From positions 1 through 64,000 of the forward strand of contig CANRYS010000001.1 in the NCBI GenBank assembly GCA_947644305.1: a stretch of DNA of 64,000 nucleotides, written 5' to 3'. Position 1 is the first letter of the stretch; each line of letters starts with the position of its first letter. Under the pieces are notes generated by a model. It ran no database searches. It saw only the letters and a program-made list of their open reading frames with translations, and was not told the DNA's origin. Shown here piece by piece: positions 48,267 through 56,939 of the stretch. The position numbers were made by a program, and so were the translations under genes. Source of the stretch: an uncultured Roseburia sp. Lineage in GTDB: Bacteria; Bacillota; Clostridia; Lachnospirales; Lachnospiraceae.

Positions 48267-48842
48267 CTACCTGTTTTTTGTTCCGCACATCTCAATAAAC
48301 TGTCTGTGGATGACAGGATTCCGGTCCAGCTCCGGATGAAAGGACACCGCGATCTGGTTTTTATAACGGACTCCTGCAATATGCCCGTCCACTCTCGCCA
48401 GCACCTCCACACCAGGTTTTACCTCTTCAATATAGGGAGCCCGGATAAAAGTCATAGGAACCTTTCCAAGATCCCCAAACTCCTCCTCCGCATAAAAACT
48501 GCCCAGCTGTCTGCCATAAGCATTCCGTCTTACAACCGCCGGAAGCGTCCCAAAATGTACCGTTCCACTGTCTATGATCTTTTCTGCCAAAAGGATCAGA
48601 CCAGCGCAGGTAGCAAGCACCGGCGTCCCATCGGCAATCTTCTCCTTCAGCCTGTCATACATATCCAGCTCCCGGATCAGCTTCCCCTGAACAGTGCTCT
48701 CGCCTCCTGGCAGGATCAGACCATCAAAAGTTTGTTCCACATCCCGTCCTTGTCTAAGCTCCACACATTCTACTCCCAACTCTTCTGCCACCCGGATATG
48801 CTCCGCAAAAGCACCCTGGACGGCAAGTACTCCGATCCGCAT
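48267..48842 (-). CDS. pdxT: pyridoxal 5'-phosphate synthase glutaminase subunit PdxT
   Basis: 191-residue class I glutamine amidotransferase that feeds ammonia to PdxS. GVLAVQGAFAEH at the start, nucleophile Cys in TCAGLILLA (about residue 79), and the catalytic His/Glu in SFHPELD. Length is typical. 40 bp downstream of pdxS, same operon. Confidence 0.96.
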   Translation of the reverse strand: MRIGVLAVQGAFAEHIRVAEELGVECVELRQGRDVEQTFDGLILPGGESTVQGKLIRELDMYDRLKEKIADGTPVLATCAGLILLAEKIIDSGTVHFGTLPAVVRRNAYGRQLGSFYAEEEFGDLGKVPMTFIRAPYIEEVKPGVEVLARVDGHIAGVRYKNQIAVSFHPELDRNPVIHRQFIEMCGTKNR

Positions 48843-48882
48843 CACCTTACTCCTTCCCGCCTCCCAGCGCAGGCGGATATGA

Positions 48883-49755
48883 TTATTTTCCCCGCTCTGC
48901 CATCAGAAGCTCGATCTCCTGCTCATTGATCCCCACCATCGCTTCTCCCAGATCTTCCGAGAGTGCAGCGATCAGCTTAGAATCCGTATAATTGGCAACG
49001 GCTTTCACGATCGCCTGGGCACGTTTCGCCGGATTGCCAGATTTAAAAATGCCAGATCCCACAAATACACCCTCTGCTCCCAACTGCATCATCAGCGCCG
49101 CATCCGCCGGCGTCGCCACGCCTCCCGCCGCAAAGTTTACCACAGGAAGCTTTCCCTTGTTATGGACATACTGCACCAGCTCGAAGGGGACCTGAAGATT
49201 TTTTGCCTCATCAAATAATTCATCTTCCCGCAGGGAGGTAAGTTTCATCATCTGCCGGTTCATCATCCGCATATGACGGACCGCCTGTACCACATCCCCG
49301 GTTCCCGGCTCTCCCTTAGTACGTATCATGGCAGCTCCCTCATTGATCCGCCGCAATGCCTCTCCCAGATCTTTGGCACCGCACACAAAAGGCACTTTAA
49401 ATTTCGTTTTATCAATATGATATTTGTCATCTGCCGGAGAGAGCACCTCACTCTCATCGATGTAATCGATCTCAATGGCTTCCAAAAGCTGCGCCTCCAC
49501 AAAATGCCCGATGCGACATTTTGCCATAACCGGTATGGACACCGCCTCCTGAATTCCCTTGATCATCCTGGGATCGCTCATCCGTGCCACGCCTCCCACC
49601 GCCCGGATATCTGCCGGTATGCGCTCCAGCGCCATAACCGCACAGGCTCCCGCTTCTTCTGCAATGCGCGCCTGCTCTGGTGTCGTCACATCCATAATGA
49701 CACCACCCTTTAGCATCTGCGCCAGTTCTTTATTTAATTTATATCTCTCATTCAT
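48883..49755 (-). CDS. pdxS: pyridoxal 5'-phosphate synthase lyase subunit PdxS
   Basis: 290-residue TIM-barrel synthase subunit that makes PLP from ribose 5-phosphate, glyceraldehyde 3-phosphate and ammonia. [22 protein letters not shown] at the start, [15 protein letters not shown] with the active-site Lys, and [17 protein letters not shown] and [11 protein letters not shown] near the end. Highly conserved, normal length. Confidence 0.97.
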   Translation of the reverse strand: MNERYKLNKELAQMLKGGVIMDVTTPEQARIAEEAGACAVMALERIPADIRAVGGVARMSDPRMIKGIQEAVSIPVMAKCRIGHFVEAQLLEAIEIDYIDESEVLSPADDKYHIDKTKFKVPFVCGAKDLGEALRRINEGAAMIRTKGEPGTGDVVQAVRHMRMMNRQMMKLTSLREDELFDEAKNLQVPFELVQYVHNKGKLPVVNFAAGGVATPADAALMMQLGAEGVFVGSGIFKSGNPAKRAQAIVKAVANYTDSKLIAALSEDLGEAMVGINEQEIELLMAERGK

Positions 49756-49884
49756 TGGAAATCCTCCTGGTCCTATTTACGAACATGTTCATAACAAACT
49801 ATACCGCAAAAGTGGCATTTTTAAAATATCCAATTTCATTTATTTTTACATGCCAGACTAATACCCGACCGAAAAACTTTACCA

Positions 49885-49923
49885 TAGCTCGACGGCGCCA
49901 ATTTGAATTCTGCCATCGAGCTA
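49885..49923. repeat. 39-bp minimal palindromic element
   Basis: tagctcgacggcgccaatt ... ccatcgagcta: inverted termini of 11 bp with one mismatch around aatttgaattctg. The first 31 bases closely match the left end of the 14221 element. It appears to be the shortest member of that family. Confidence 0.72.
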
Positions 49924-49929
49924 CATTAA

Positions 49930-49957
49930 AGAGACCTGGCTGAAAAGCCCAGGTCTC
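49930..49957 (-). terminator. hairpin downstream of lgt
   Basis: agagacctgg / ccaggtctct, a near-perfect stem with a short loop, 29 bp after the lgt stop codon. Only a short T-run follows on minus. Confidence 0.6.
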
Positions 49958-49985
49958 TGAAAAAAGTCACCATATAATATAATTT

Positions 49986-50855
49986 TTATACCGCCGATTT
50001 CCTTCGCAGGCGGATGCGCACAAACACCCAGATCCCAGCCCCGACAACAGCGATCACACCGGCAAGCATCTGGGATACAGCGATTCCCGTCGAACCGATC
50101 TGCAGTTGATCCGTGCGAAGCCCTTCGATCCACACACGCCCCAGTGCATATCCGACCATGTAAAGAATAAATATTTCTCCATTAAACTTCTTTTTCTTGA
50201 TCAGCACCAGGATCAATATAAGGACACCTACGTTCCACAATGACTCATAAAGAAAAGTGGGATGTACCTGGATGTAACTGACACCGTCAATGGTCTGCAT
50301 ATGTTCCCGCATCATATCGGTAATGTTAGCTGGATTTACTTCACTCACTTTCAGGCGCATGGCAAATAAACCGTTGGTATACTCTCCAAATGCCTCTCTG
50401 TTAAAAAAGTTTCCGTACCGCCCAATGATCTGTCCCAATATCAATCCCGCCACTGCCGTATCTGCCAACAAAAAGAAATTGTATTTTTTTACCCGGCAGT
50501 ATATGATCGCTGTCAAAATTCCCGCAATTACACTTCCATAAAGTGCCATGCCTCCCCCGCGGGTATTAAAGATCTGCAATAGATCATCCTTATATGAGTC
50601 CCAGCTAAAGATCACATAATACAGCCTAGCACCGATCAGAGAAAAGATGATACCATAGATCGCAAAATCCAAATATGTTTCCTTATTCTGTCCCGTCCTT
50701 TTCGCCTGCAGACAGGCGATCCAGAGACCAGCCAGCATACTTACCGCCATAATGATCCCATAAAATGCAATGGTAAATCCCCCAATGGTGATTCCTTTGG
50801 GAAGTTCTGGTATGGAGATGCCCAGATTAGGAAAAGCTATATCTGCTCCGTTCAT
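49986..50855 (-). CDS. lgt: prolipoprotein diacylglyceryl transferase
   Basis: 289 residues, seven membrane helices. Transfers diacylglycerol from phosphatidylglycerol to the lipobox Cys of prolipoproteins. Family motifs GARLYYVIF, RGGGMALYGSVIAG, GRYGNFFNREAFG (Lgt signature) and HPTFLYES are present. 36 bp downstream of ychF and on the same strand. Confidence 0.96.
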   Translation of the reverse strand: MNGADIAFPNLGISIPELPKGITIGGFTIAFYGIIMAVSMLAGLWIACLQAKRTGQNKETYLDFAIYGIIFSLIGARLYYVIFSWDSYKDDLLQIFNTRGGGMALYGSVIAGILTAIIYCRVKKYNFFLLADTAVAGLILGQIIGRYGNFFNREAFGEYTNGLFAMRLKVSEVNPANITDMMREHMQTIDGVSYIQVHPTFLYESLWNVGVLILILVLIKKKKFNGEIFILYMVGYALGRVWIEGLRTDQLQIGSTGIAVSQMLAGVIAVVGAGIWVFVRIRLRRKSAV

Positions 50856-50891
50856 GTTGATTCCTTCTTTCTATCTTTTTCATCTGGCATG

Positions 50892-51989
50892 TCACACATT
50901 AAAACGGAACAGCACGACATCTCCATCCTGCACCACATATTCTTTTCCCTCGGAACGAACCAGCCCTTTTTCCTTCGCTCCGTTGTAACCGCCATTTTCC
51001 ACGAGATTTTCATAACTTACCACCTCGGCGCGGATAAAGCCCCGCTCAAAATCCGTATGGATCTTTCCTGCTGCCTGGGGTGCCTTCGTTCCTCTGGTGA
51101 TCGTCCACGCCTTGGTCTCCTGCTCCCCGGAAGTCAGATAGCTGATCAGCCCCAGCAGACGATAGCTTGCCTTGATCAGTTTTTCCAGACCGGATTCCTC
51201 CAGACCCATATCTTCCAGAAACATTTTCTTCTCATCTTCGTCCAGCTCTGCGATCTCCTGCTCGATCTGGGCACAGATCACAAACACCTCGGAATCCTCT
51301 CCCCTGGCAAACTCCCGCACCTTGCTGACCTGCTCATTGGAAGCCCCGTCATCTGCCAGATCTTCCTCCGCCACATTCGCCGCATAGATCACCGGCTTTG
51401 ACGTCAGAAGATTATACTCCGAAAACCATGCTTCCTCATCTTCGTTCTCCAGTTCAAAATTTTTCGCCAGATGTCCTTCTTCCAAAAATCCTTTCAGGCG
51501 GTTCAGCATGTCCACCTCGCCAGCCAGTTTCTTATCCGCCCTGGCCGCCTTTACGCTTTTTGCGATCCTCCGCTCCAGAATCTCTATATCCGAAAAAATC
51601 AGCTCCAGATTAATGGTCTCGATATCCCGCAGCGGATCGATGCTTCCATCCACATGAACAATATTGCTGTCCTCAAAACATCTGACCACATGTACGATGG
51701 CATCCACTTCCCTGATATTGGACAAAAACTGATTTCCCAGTCCCTCGCCCTTGGAAGCCCCTTTGACAAGTCCTGCGATATCCACAAACTCGATCACCGC
51801 CGGCACAGTCTTGGCCGAGTGGTTCATCTCAGAGAGCACCTCCAGCCGTTCATCCGGCACCGGCACCACGCCCACATTAGGGTCAATGGTACAGAAGGGA
51901 TAATTGGCCGATTCCGCTCCGGCTTTTGTCAACGAGTTAAATAATGTACTTTTTCCCACGTTGGGGAGACCTACAATTCCGAGCTGCAT
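50892..51989 (-). CDS. ychF: redox-regulated ATPase YchF
   Basis: 365-residue OBG-family P-loop protein (Ola1 type). Walker A GLPNVGKSTLFNSL, TIDPNVGVVPVPD, DIAGLVKGASKGEGLGNQFL and a C-terminal TGS-like domain (WTITRGTKAPQAAGKIHTDFERGFIRAEV). YchF proteins prefer ATP over GTP and bind ribosomes. Length is typical. Confidence 0.96.
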   Translation of the reverse strand: MQLGIVGLPNVGKSTLFNSLTKAGAESANYPFCTIDPNVGVVPVPDERLEVLSEMNHSAKTVPAVIEFVDIAGLVKGASKGEGLGNQFLSNIREVDAIVHVVRCFEDSNIVHVDGSIDPLRDIETINLELIFSDIEILERRIAKSVKAARADKKLAGEVDMLNRLKGFLEEGHLAKNFELENEDEEAWFSEYNLLTSKPVIYAANVAEEDLADDGASNEQVSKVREFARGEDSEVFVICAQIEQEIAELDEDEKKMFLEDMGLEESGLEKLIKASYRLLGLISYLTSGEQETKAWTITRGTKAPQAAGKIHTDFERGFIRAEVVSYENLVENGGYNGAKEKGLVRSEGKEYVVQDGDVVLFRFNV

Positions 51990-52144
51990 AACATGTTTAC
52001 CTTTTCAGAAATCCTTTGTTTTCAAGGGTTTCTGCCTTTCTATGCGTTTTAACTGAATATTTTTCTTTTATTTTCATGGCACTGCCGATCATCACCTTTG
52101 CCACATCTGCAATAACCACATGGGCATGCAATAAATCTGTGTAA

Positions 52145-52191
52145 CAAAAAAGAGCCCTGGCACCGTATTAAAGTGTACCATAAAAGGGCTC
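52145..52191 (-). terminator. terminator of the RiPP operon
   Basis: gagccc/gggctc outer stem with inner ggcac/gtg(t)acc pairing, followed on minus by TTTTTT. It lies 33 bp after the last gene of the operon (stop at 52224). Confidence 0.88.
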
Positions 52192-52223
52192 AAAAGTAAA
52201 CGGTGGAATTTCTTTCATGAGAT

Positions 52224-53279
52224 CTAATATTCTATGTTCGCAATATTAAAATAACTTTCCAATGATTCATATTCGAAGTGATACATTTCATACAAATAAA
52301 GAATAACTTTATCAAGAATATTCTTCCTGTCCGTAATTTCAAACTTTAAAATCATATTTACAATTCTTATTGCCTGCTTTTCTAATTTAGCGTAAGCCTG
52401 TATAATCTCCTTCAACTTTGCATGATCATAATACTTATTATCACATAAATACATAAAGCGTAATTTCATTATTTTTTTATGTTCCATAAGCAAATAATAA
52501 TCCTGAATATGAATTTTAAATTTTTCATACTTCATTTCATTTGTCAAATCAATAAGCGCTAAATAATATCTGATTCCAAAAATCATTTCTTCTCTATTGC
52601 CCTGATTGTATAATCGCCAATATTCAGGAGGTTCTGACAAAAAATATGTTTTTATACTGTTTTCTATGTTCTTCAAATTAAACTCATAAGAACAGCTCTC
52701 TTTTAATTTAAAAGAATAAATCATATCGTTTAAAAACTTCCAATCTTCTCTCAGATTACAGCTATTAAACGCATCCCAGAATTCACTAAACGAAATAATT
52801 GCATTCTCATACCGTCCATGATAAAATACATCTGCCAAATACAATTTTTCAGCATTTATATCAATACCATATATAAGTGCATCATGACATTTCTTTTCCT
52901 TTTTACTTCCCAGAGATATAAAAGATTCATGATTCAAGTGCAAGTATAAATAGTTTTCCCCCGATAACTCTGAGTATAGAAAGTCAATTAGTTTATCCTT
53001 ATCACCCTCAAAATAGCTTCTTCGTACTCTTGATGTTTCAATCCAGTTACATATGTCCGATGGCTTAATTTCATAAGGATAAGGGAAGTAAAAGTCCCCC
53101 CAGAAATTTTTTTTTAGATTCTTACAGGCAAAAAGCAATATGAAGTTGCTAAAAATCCATTGATATGATTCTGGTTTTTTTTGTATAATTGATAAAATGT
53201 GCGCATAATGATTATAGGTGTGAATTATAGGTTTTTCTCTTTCTAAAATCACATGTTCGCGTTCTTTTCTAAATTCCAT
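52224..53279 (-). CDS. BtrH-like protein (papain-fold acyltransferase/peptidase-like), unknown role
   Basis: 351 residues, no signal peptide. Weak but patterned resemblance to BtrH_N-type domains found in antibiotic gene clusters: HLNHESFISLGSK, then HDALIYGIDINAEKLYLADVFYHG (about residues 115-155), where the strand after HxxxxYGxD is typical. In butirosin synthesis BtrH moves an acyl chain from an acyl-carrier protein to the aminoglycoside. The expected nucleophile is not obvious here. The C-terminal half is helical and unassigned. It is the last gene of the RiPP operon and could act with the ACP at 60790. GGAGGG precedes the ATG. Low GC. Confidence 0.5.
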   Translation of the reverse strand: MEFRKEREHVILEREKPIIHTYNHYAHILSIIQKKPESYQWIFSNFILLFACKNLKKNFWGDFYFPYPYEIKPSDICNWIETSRVRRSYFEGDKDKLIDFLYSELSGENYLYLHLNHESFISLGSKKEKKCHDALIYGIDINAEKLYLADVFYHGRYENAIISFSEFWDAFNSCNLREDWKFLNDMIYSFKLKESCSYEFNLKNIENSIKTYFLSEPPEYWRLYNQGNREEMIFGIRYYLALIDLTNEMKYEKFKIHIQDYYLLMEHKKIMKLRFMYLCDNKYYDHAKLKEIIQAYAKLEKQAIRIVNMILKFEITDRKNILDKVILYLYEMYHFEYESLESYFNIANIEY

Positions 53280-53316
53280 CTCTAATACCCTCCTGTTGAT
53301 ACACTGATATCATATT

Positions 53317-54993
53317 TTATCTTTCGATATAATAATTTCCTATAACCAAAATATCAATGCCCTTTTCCTTTTCAAACTCAATTAGCGCCTCACGCGGAGA
53401 GTTAACAATCGGTCTTCCATGTGTATTAAAAGATGTATTAACAATCATCGGGATGCTTGTCAAATCATAATATTCTTGCAAAAGACCATAAAGCAACTCA
53501 TTATCTTCCTGACACAAGTATTGTGGTCTTGAACTATCATCCACATGCACAATCGCTGGTACTTTTGATCGCCACTCTTCCCTGACAATACAGGTTTTAA
53601 GCATAAACGAGCTCATGTTTTGCGGTGTATCATCCTCAAAAACATCACTATAACATCTATCAAGAATTATAGGTGATAGCGGACGCCATAGTTCTCTTCC
53701 TTTAACCCTATTTAGTCGATTTGTAATATTTCTATCCACTGTACCAGCTAGTAAACTTCTTGCCCCAAGTGCTCTCGGACCAAATTCAAATCCTGATTGA
53801 AACCAACCTATTATTTTATTTTCATTTAAATCCTTAGCTATAGTCTTAGTTAGTAAAGAATCCTCCATATATTTAACTTTAAGCCTTGAGTTTTTTATAG
53901 AAACCAATACATCATCATTTGCATATGACTTTCCTAAATATACATTCTGAATTCTTTTGGGCGTATTTTTGTCAAATATACCTCTTTCTCTTGCTATTTC
54001 AAGTGCAGCTCCAACACTACATCCCGCATCATTCGAGGCTGGATAAACAAAAATATTATCAAATATCTTGCTCCGATCCAACTTGCCATTTGCAGTACAA
54101 TTTAATGCAACTCCACCAGCTAAGATAAGATTCTGAGTATTTACAATGCTTTTTAAATACTTCGCCATGTTAATGAACATTTCATCTAATGAATTTTGGA
54201 CAGATGCGGCAAAATTTGAATATGTCATTAATTCAGAAGCTTGAATTTCACCAATAGAGGCTCTTCTATATGGATAATTATTTTTTTCAAAATACTTTAT
54301 ATAGTTTTCTCTTGCTTCATAAAAATTATTTTTTTCATTAAAATAATCACTCTTGATCAAAAACTTTCCCTCGTCGCAATCAAAACTAATCGGCATTTTT
54401 TGATTTGGTATGCCATAGGAAGCTAATCCCATAAATTTACCTGGAACATCAAATCCTAAACCTACATATCCTGCCGCAGCATCATATAATGCGCCAAGAG
54501 AATATGCAATAGGGAATTTCTTTATCACTTCAAGATTTCCCATCGATACTTTGGCTAATGTAATGGCCTCATTCTCACCTTGTCCATCAATAACCATACA
54601 TGCAGCATCACTAAATCCACTTTGATAAAATGCGGCTGTAATATGGGTAATATGATGATTAACATAACCACACCGTATACGTTCTGCATTATACTTAAAA
54701 ATATTTGTTGGAAGAATCTTTTCTAAAAGTTCTTCCTTGTGCTTACCTTTTACTTCACCATGAATTCCTTCTGGTTCCCAACTTACCGCCACATAATCCA
54801 CGTCATCAACACTGATCCCTTCTTTATCAAGGCAATAAGCTATAGCATCTAATGGTGCTTCTCCCGGCGCATGTTTGCGTCTAGAAAATCGTTCTTGTTC
54901 TGCGGCCGCAACAACTAAACCATCCTTTATTAATGCAGCTGATGAATCATGACATTCACTTCCCGGGTTTCCAATAATTCCTAAAATATACAT
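53317..54993 (-). CDS. carbamoyltransferase, NodU/CmcH family
   Basis: 558 residues. Kae1-like N-terminal domain (ILGIIGNPGSECHDSSAALI, HITHITAAF with the metal-binding His pair, LAGGVALNCTANGKL) and the NodU/CmcH C-terminal domain (GFEFGPRALGARSLL, RPLSPIILD, IVNTSFNTHGRPI). Such enzymes use carbamoyl phosphate and ATP to carbamoylate hydroxyl groups of sugars or antibiotics. Here it sits in a peptide-modification operon, so it probably decorates the peptide or a sugar added to it. GGAGGG precedes the ATG. Confidence 0.92.
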   Translation of the reverse strand: MYILGIIGNPGSECHDSSAALIKDGLVVAAAEQERFSRRKHAPGEAPLDAIAYCLDKEGISVDDVDYVAVSWEPEGIHGEVKGKHKEELLEKILPTNIFKYNAERIRCGYVNHHITHITAAFYQSGFSDAACMVIDGQGENEAITLAKVSMGNLEVIKKFPIAYSLGALYDAAAGYVGLGFDVPGKFMGLASYGIPNQKMPISFDCDEGKFLIKSDYFNEKNNFYEARENYIKYFEKNNYPYRRASIGEIQASELMTYSNFAASVQNSLDEMFINMAKYLKSIVNTQNLILAGGVALNCTANGKLDRSKIFDNIFVYPASNDAGCSVGAALEIARERGIFDKNTPKRIQNVYLGKSYANDDVLVSIKNSRLKVKYMEDSLLTKTIAKDLNENKIIGWFQSGFEFGPRALGARSLLAGTVDRNITNRLNRVKGRELWRPLSPIILDRCYSDVFEDDTPQNMSSFMLKTCIVREEWRSKVPAIVHVDDSSRPQYLCQEDNELLYGLLQEYYDLTSIPMIVNTSFNTHGRPIVNSPREALIEFEKEKGIDILVIGNYYIER

Positions 54994-55057
54994 GCTTTTC
55001 CCTCCATATATTGTATTTTTTGTCGATTGGTTTCTACTAAATTCTTAATCATTTATA

Positions 55058-56902
55058 CTAATAATACTGGGCTTGGGCAGACCATAACTTTTTGTATTCT
55101 CCATCCTCATTTACCAATTGAGCATGCTTCCCCTGTTGAATGATTTGCCCATCTTTAAATACAATGATGCGATTACTCATCTTGCAGCTTGACATTCTAT
55201 GAGATACGAACAAAGTGAGCTGCTCTTTATTGGAATGTGACATGATTTTTTCGTAAATTTCATTCTCCGTTTTTGAATCCAGGGCACTTGACGGTTCATC
55301 AAAAACGTTGATCTTTCCTTTTTTGTAAAAGGCACGGGCAATCGCTACTTTTTGCATTTGTCCGCCGGATAATTCGACTCCCTTTTCCATATAATTGTAT
55401 AAATATGTATTTAGCCCTTCCTTCAAATTACTTACAATATTGCTTATACTTACTTCATCGCATACATCCATGACTTCATCCTCATTGAAATCCTGGTTGG
55501 CTGCGATATTCTGTCCCAGCAAAAATGCATAAAGCTTATAATCCTGAAACACAGCTGATAATAGCTTGTAGTACTCCTCTTCGCTTATTGTTTGTAAATC
55601 TACGCCATTTACATAGATTGTTCCAGATACAGGACGGTATAAGCCACACAAGAGCTTAATAAAAGTAGTTTTTCCTGCACCATTTCTTCCTACCACCGCC
55701 ACGACATCTCCTGCATTTAGCACGACATTGATATCCTTGAGTACCAGTTCAGACGAATCCGGATAGGAAAAATCGACATGACGAAACTCGATCTGAATCG
55801 GGGCCTGTATGCTTAATGTACCATTTTCCTCATTTTCTTCATCTAAATCAACAAAACTCAAATACTTCTTTATATAACCACATTTAATTGGTATCCATGT
55901 AACAACAGATGTCAGACTGTTCAAATGATTAAATACCGCAAGGATCGTAGAAACATAAAAGGATATCTGTCCGATTGTGATTATGCCATAAATTGCTTTT
56001 AATGCCACAAAGATATATACAACCAGCTGTATGGCAGTATTCAAAATAATACTAATTTGATTACTGCGTATACTTTTCTTTTGGATAATCGTTTCAAATT
56101 TTTTTACACCCTGATCGGATTCCTTCAGATTTTTCAAAATCATATCCTGCATATTGTATAAGCGTATATCTTTTCCAAGATTATACTCATAAACAAATCT
56201 GCGGAAATATCCAAATTTGTTATTTGCCATAACATTTTGTTCAAAAAAATCTTTCTGTATCGCTCCGACTCTTTTTATATTTCGGCAAATCACCCATATG
56301 TCGATTCCAAAAATACAAACAAACAAACATAATCCCAATGGAGAGTTGACAAGGATTCCCATTCCGCCTTCTATATGAACATCCTGCCTGACTAAAAACA
56401 GATTGCTGCAAACAACCAACGAATAGACAAATAAAAACACTCCGCCCAATGCTGAGCATATATCATTACATAAAGATTGTACTCCTCCATTTGATTTGCA
56501 GCCTTCTTCCGCAGTACGCAGTAATTCCTGCGTCCCCTTTGCCTCTAAAATTTCATAAGGAAGCGATACGGCAGTTTTAACAATCCGTTCTTTGGTCTTA
56601 TCTTCTATATATCGCTCCTCCACCTTTTTACTTTTATTTAATAACGCCTTTATTACATAAACCAATACATTTAACAATACCATAACGATCACAATATCAA
56701 AAATCTCCCTATGGGAAGATTTTTGTACCAGTTTATCAATGATAATGCTCATAAAAAACAAGTTAATAAATGGAGCCAGGATGTCTATTATTGTATAAAA
56801 GCCGGCAATTACAAGATATTTGGCGGAAATTTCCTTCACAAAACGCAAAACAGTAACAACATCCCGGAAGACGTCTTTTATTTTTCTATCCTTTTTCTGC
56901 AA
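55058..56902 (-). CDS. ABC exporter (fused permease-ATPase), second of pair
   Basis: 614 residues: about six membrane helices in the first 330 residues, then an ATPase with Walker A GRNGAGKTT, signature LSGGQMQKVAIARAF and Walker B INVFDEPSSALD, and VSHRMSS as H-loop. No N-terminal C39 peptidase domain, so it does not cleave a leader. TTG at 56902 is chosen, nine bases after GGAGG; a TTG at 56911 would touch that site. Adjacent to a related exporter, probably forming a heterodimer that exports the finished peptide. Confidence 0.9.
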   Translation of the reverse strand: MQKKDRKIKDVFRDVVTVLRFVKEISAKYLVIAGFYTIIDILAPFINLFFMSIIIDKLVQKSSHREIFDIVIVMVLLNVLVYVIKALLNKSKKVEERYIEDKTKERIVKTAVSLPYEILEAKGTQELLRTAEEGCKSNGGVQSLCNDICSALGGVFLFVYSLVVCSNLFLVRQDVHIEGGMGILVNSPLGLCLFVCIFGIDIWVICRNIKRVGAIQKDFFEQNVMANNKFGYFRRFVYEYNLGKDIRLYNMQDMILKNLKESDQGVKKFETIIQKKSIRSNQISIILNTAIQLVVYIFVALKAIYGIITIGQISFYVSTILAVFNHLNSLTSVVTWIPIKCGYIKKYLSFVDLDEENEENGTLSIQAPIQIEFRHVDFSYPDSSELVLKDINVVLNAGDVVAVVGRNGAGKTTFIKLLCGLYRPVSGTIYVNGVDLQTISEEEYYKLLSAVFQDYKLYAFLLGQNIAANQDFNEDEVMDVCDEVSISNIVSNLKEGLNTYLYNYMEKGVELSGGQMQKVAIARAFYKKGKINVFDEPSSALDSKTENEIYEKIMSHSNKEQLTLFVSHRMSSCKMSNRIIVFKDGQIIQQGKHAQLVNEDGEYKKLWSAQAQYY

Positions 56903-56939
56903 CTTTATCAACCTCCTTAATTTTCTGTTTCAAAACGAA

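Noticed and set aside
49756-49884. PdxR-type or riboswitch control of pdxST
   Set aside because: A weak TATAGT-like -10 was noticed, but no convincing -35, operator or conserved RNA structure could be seen.
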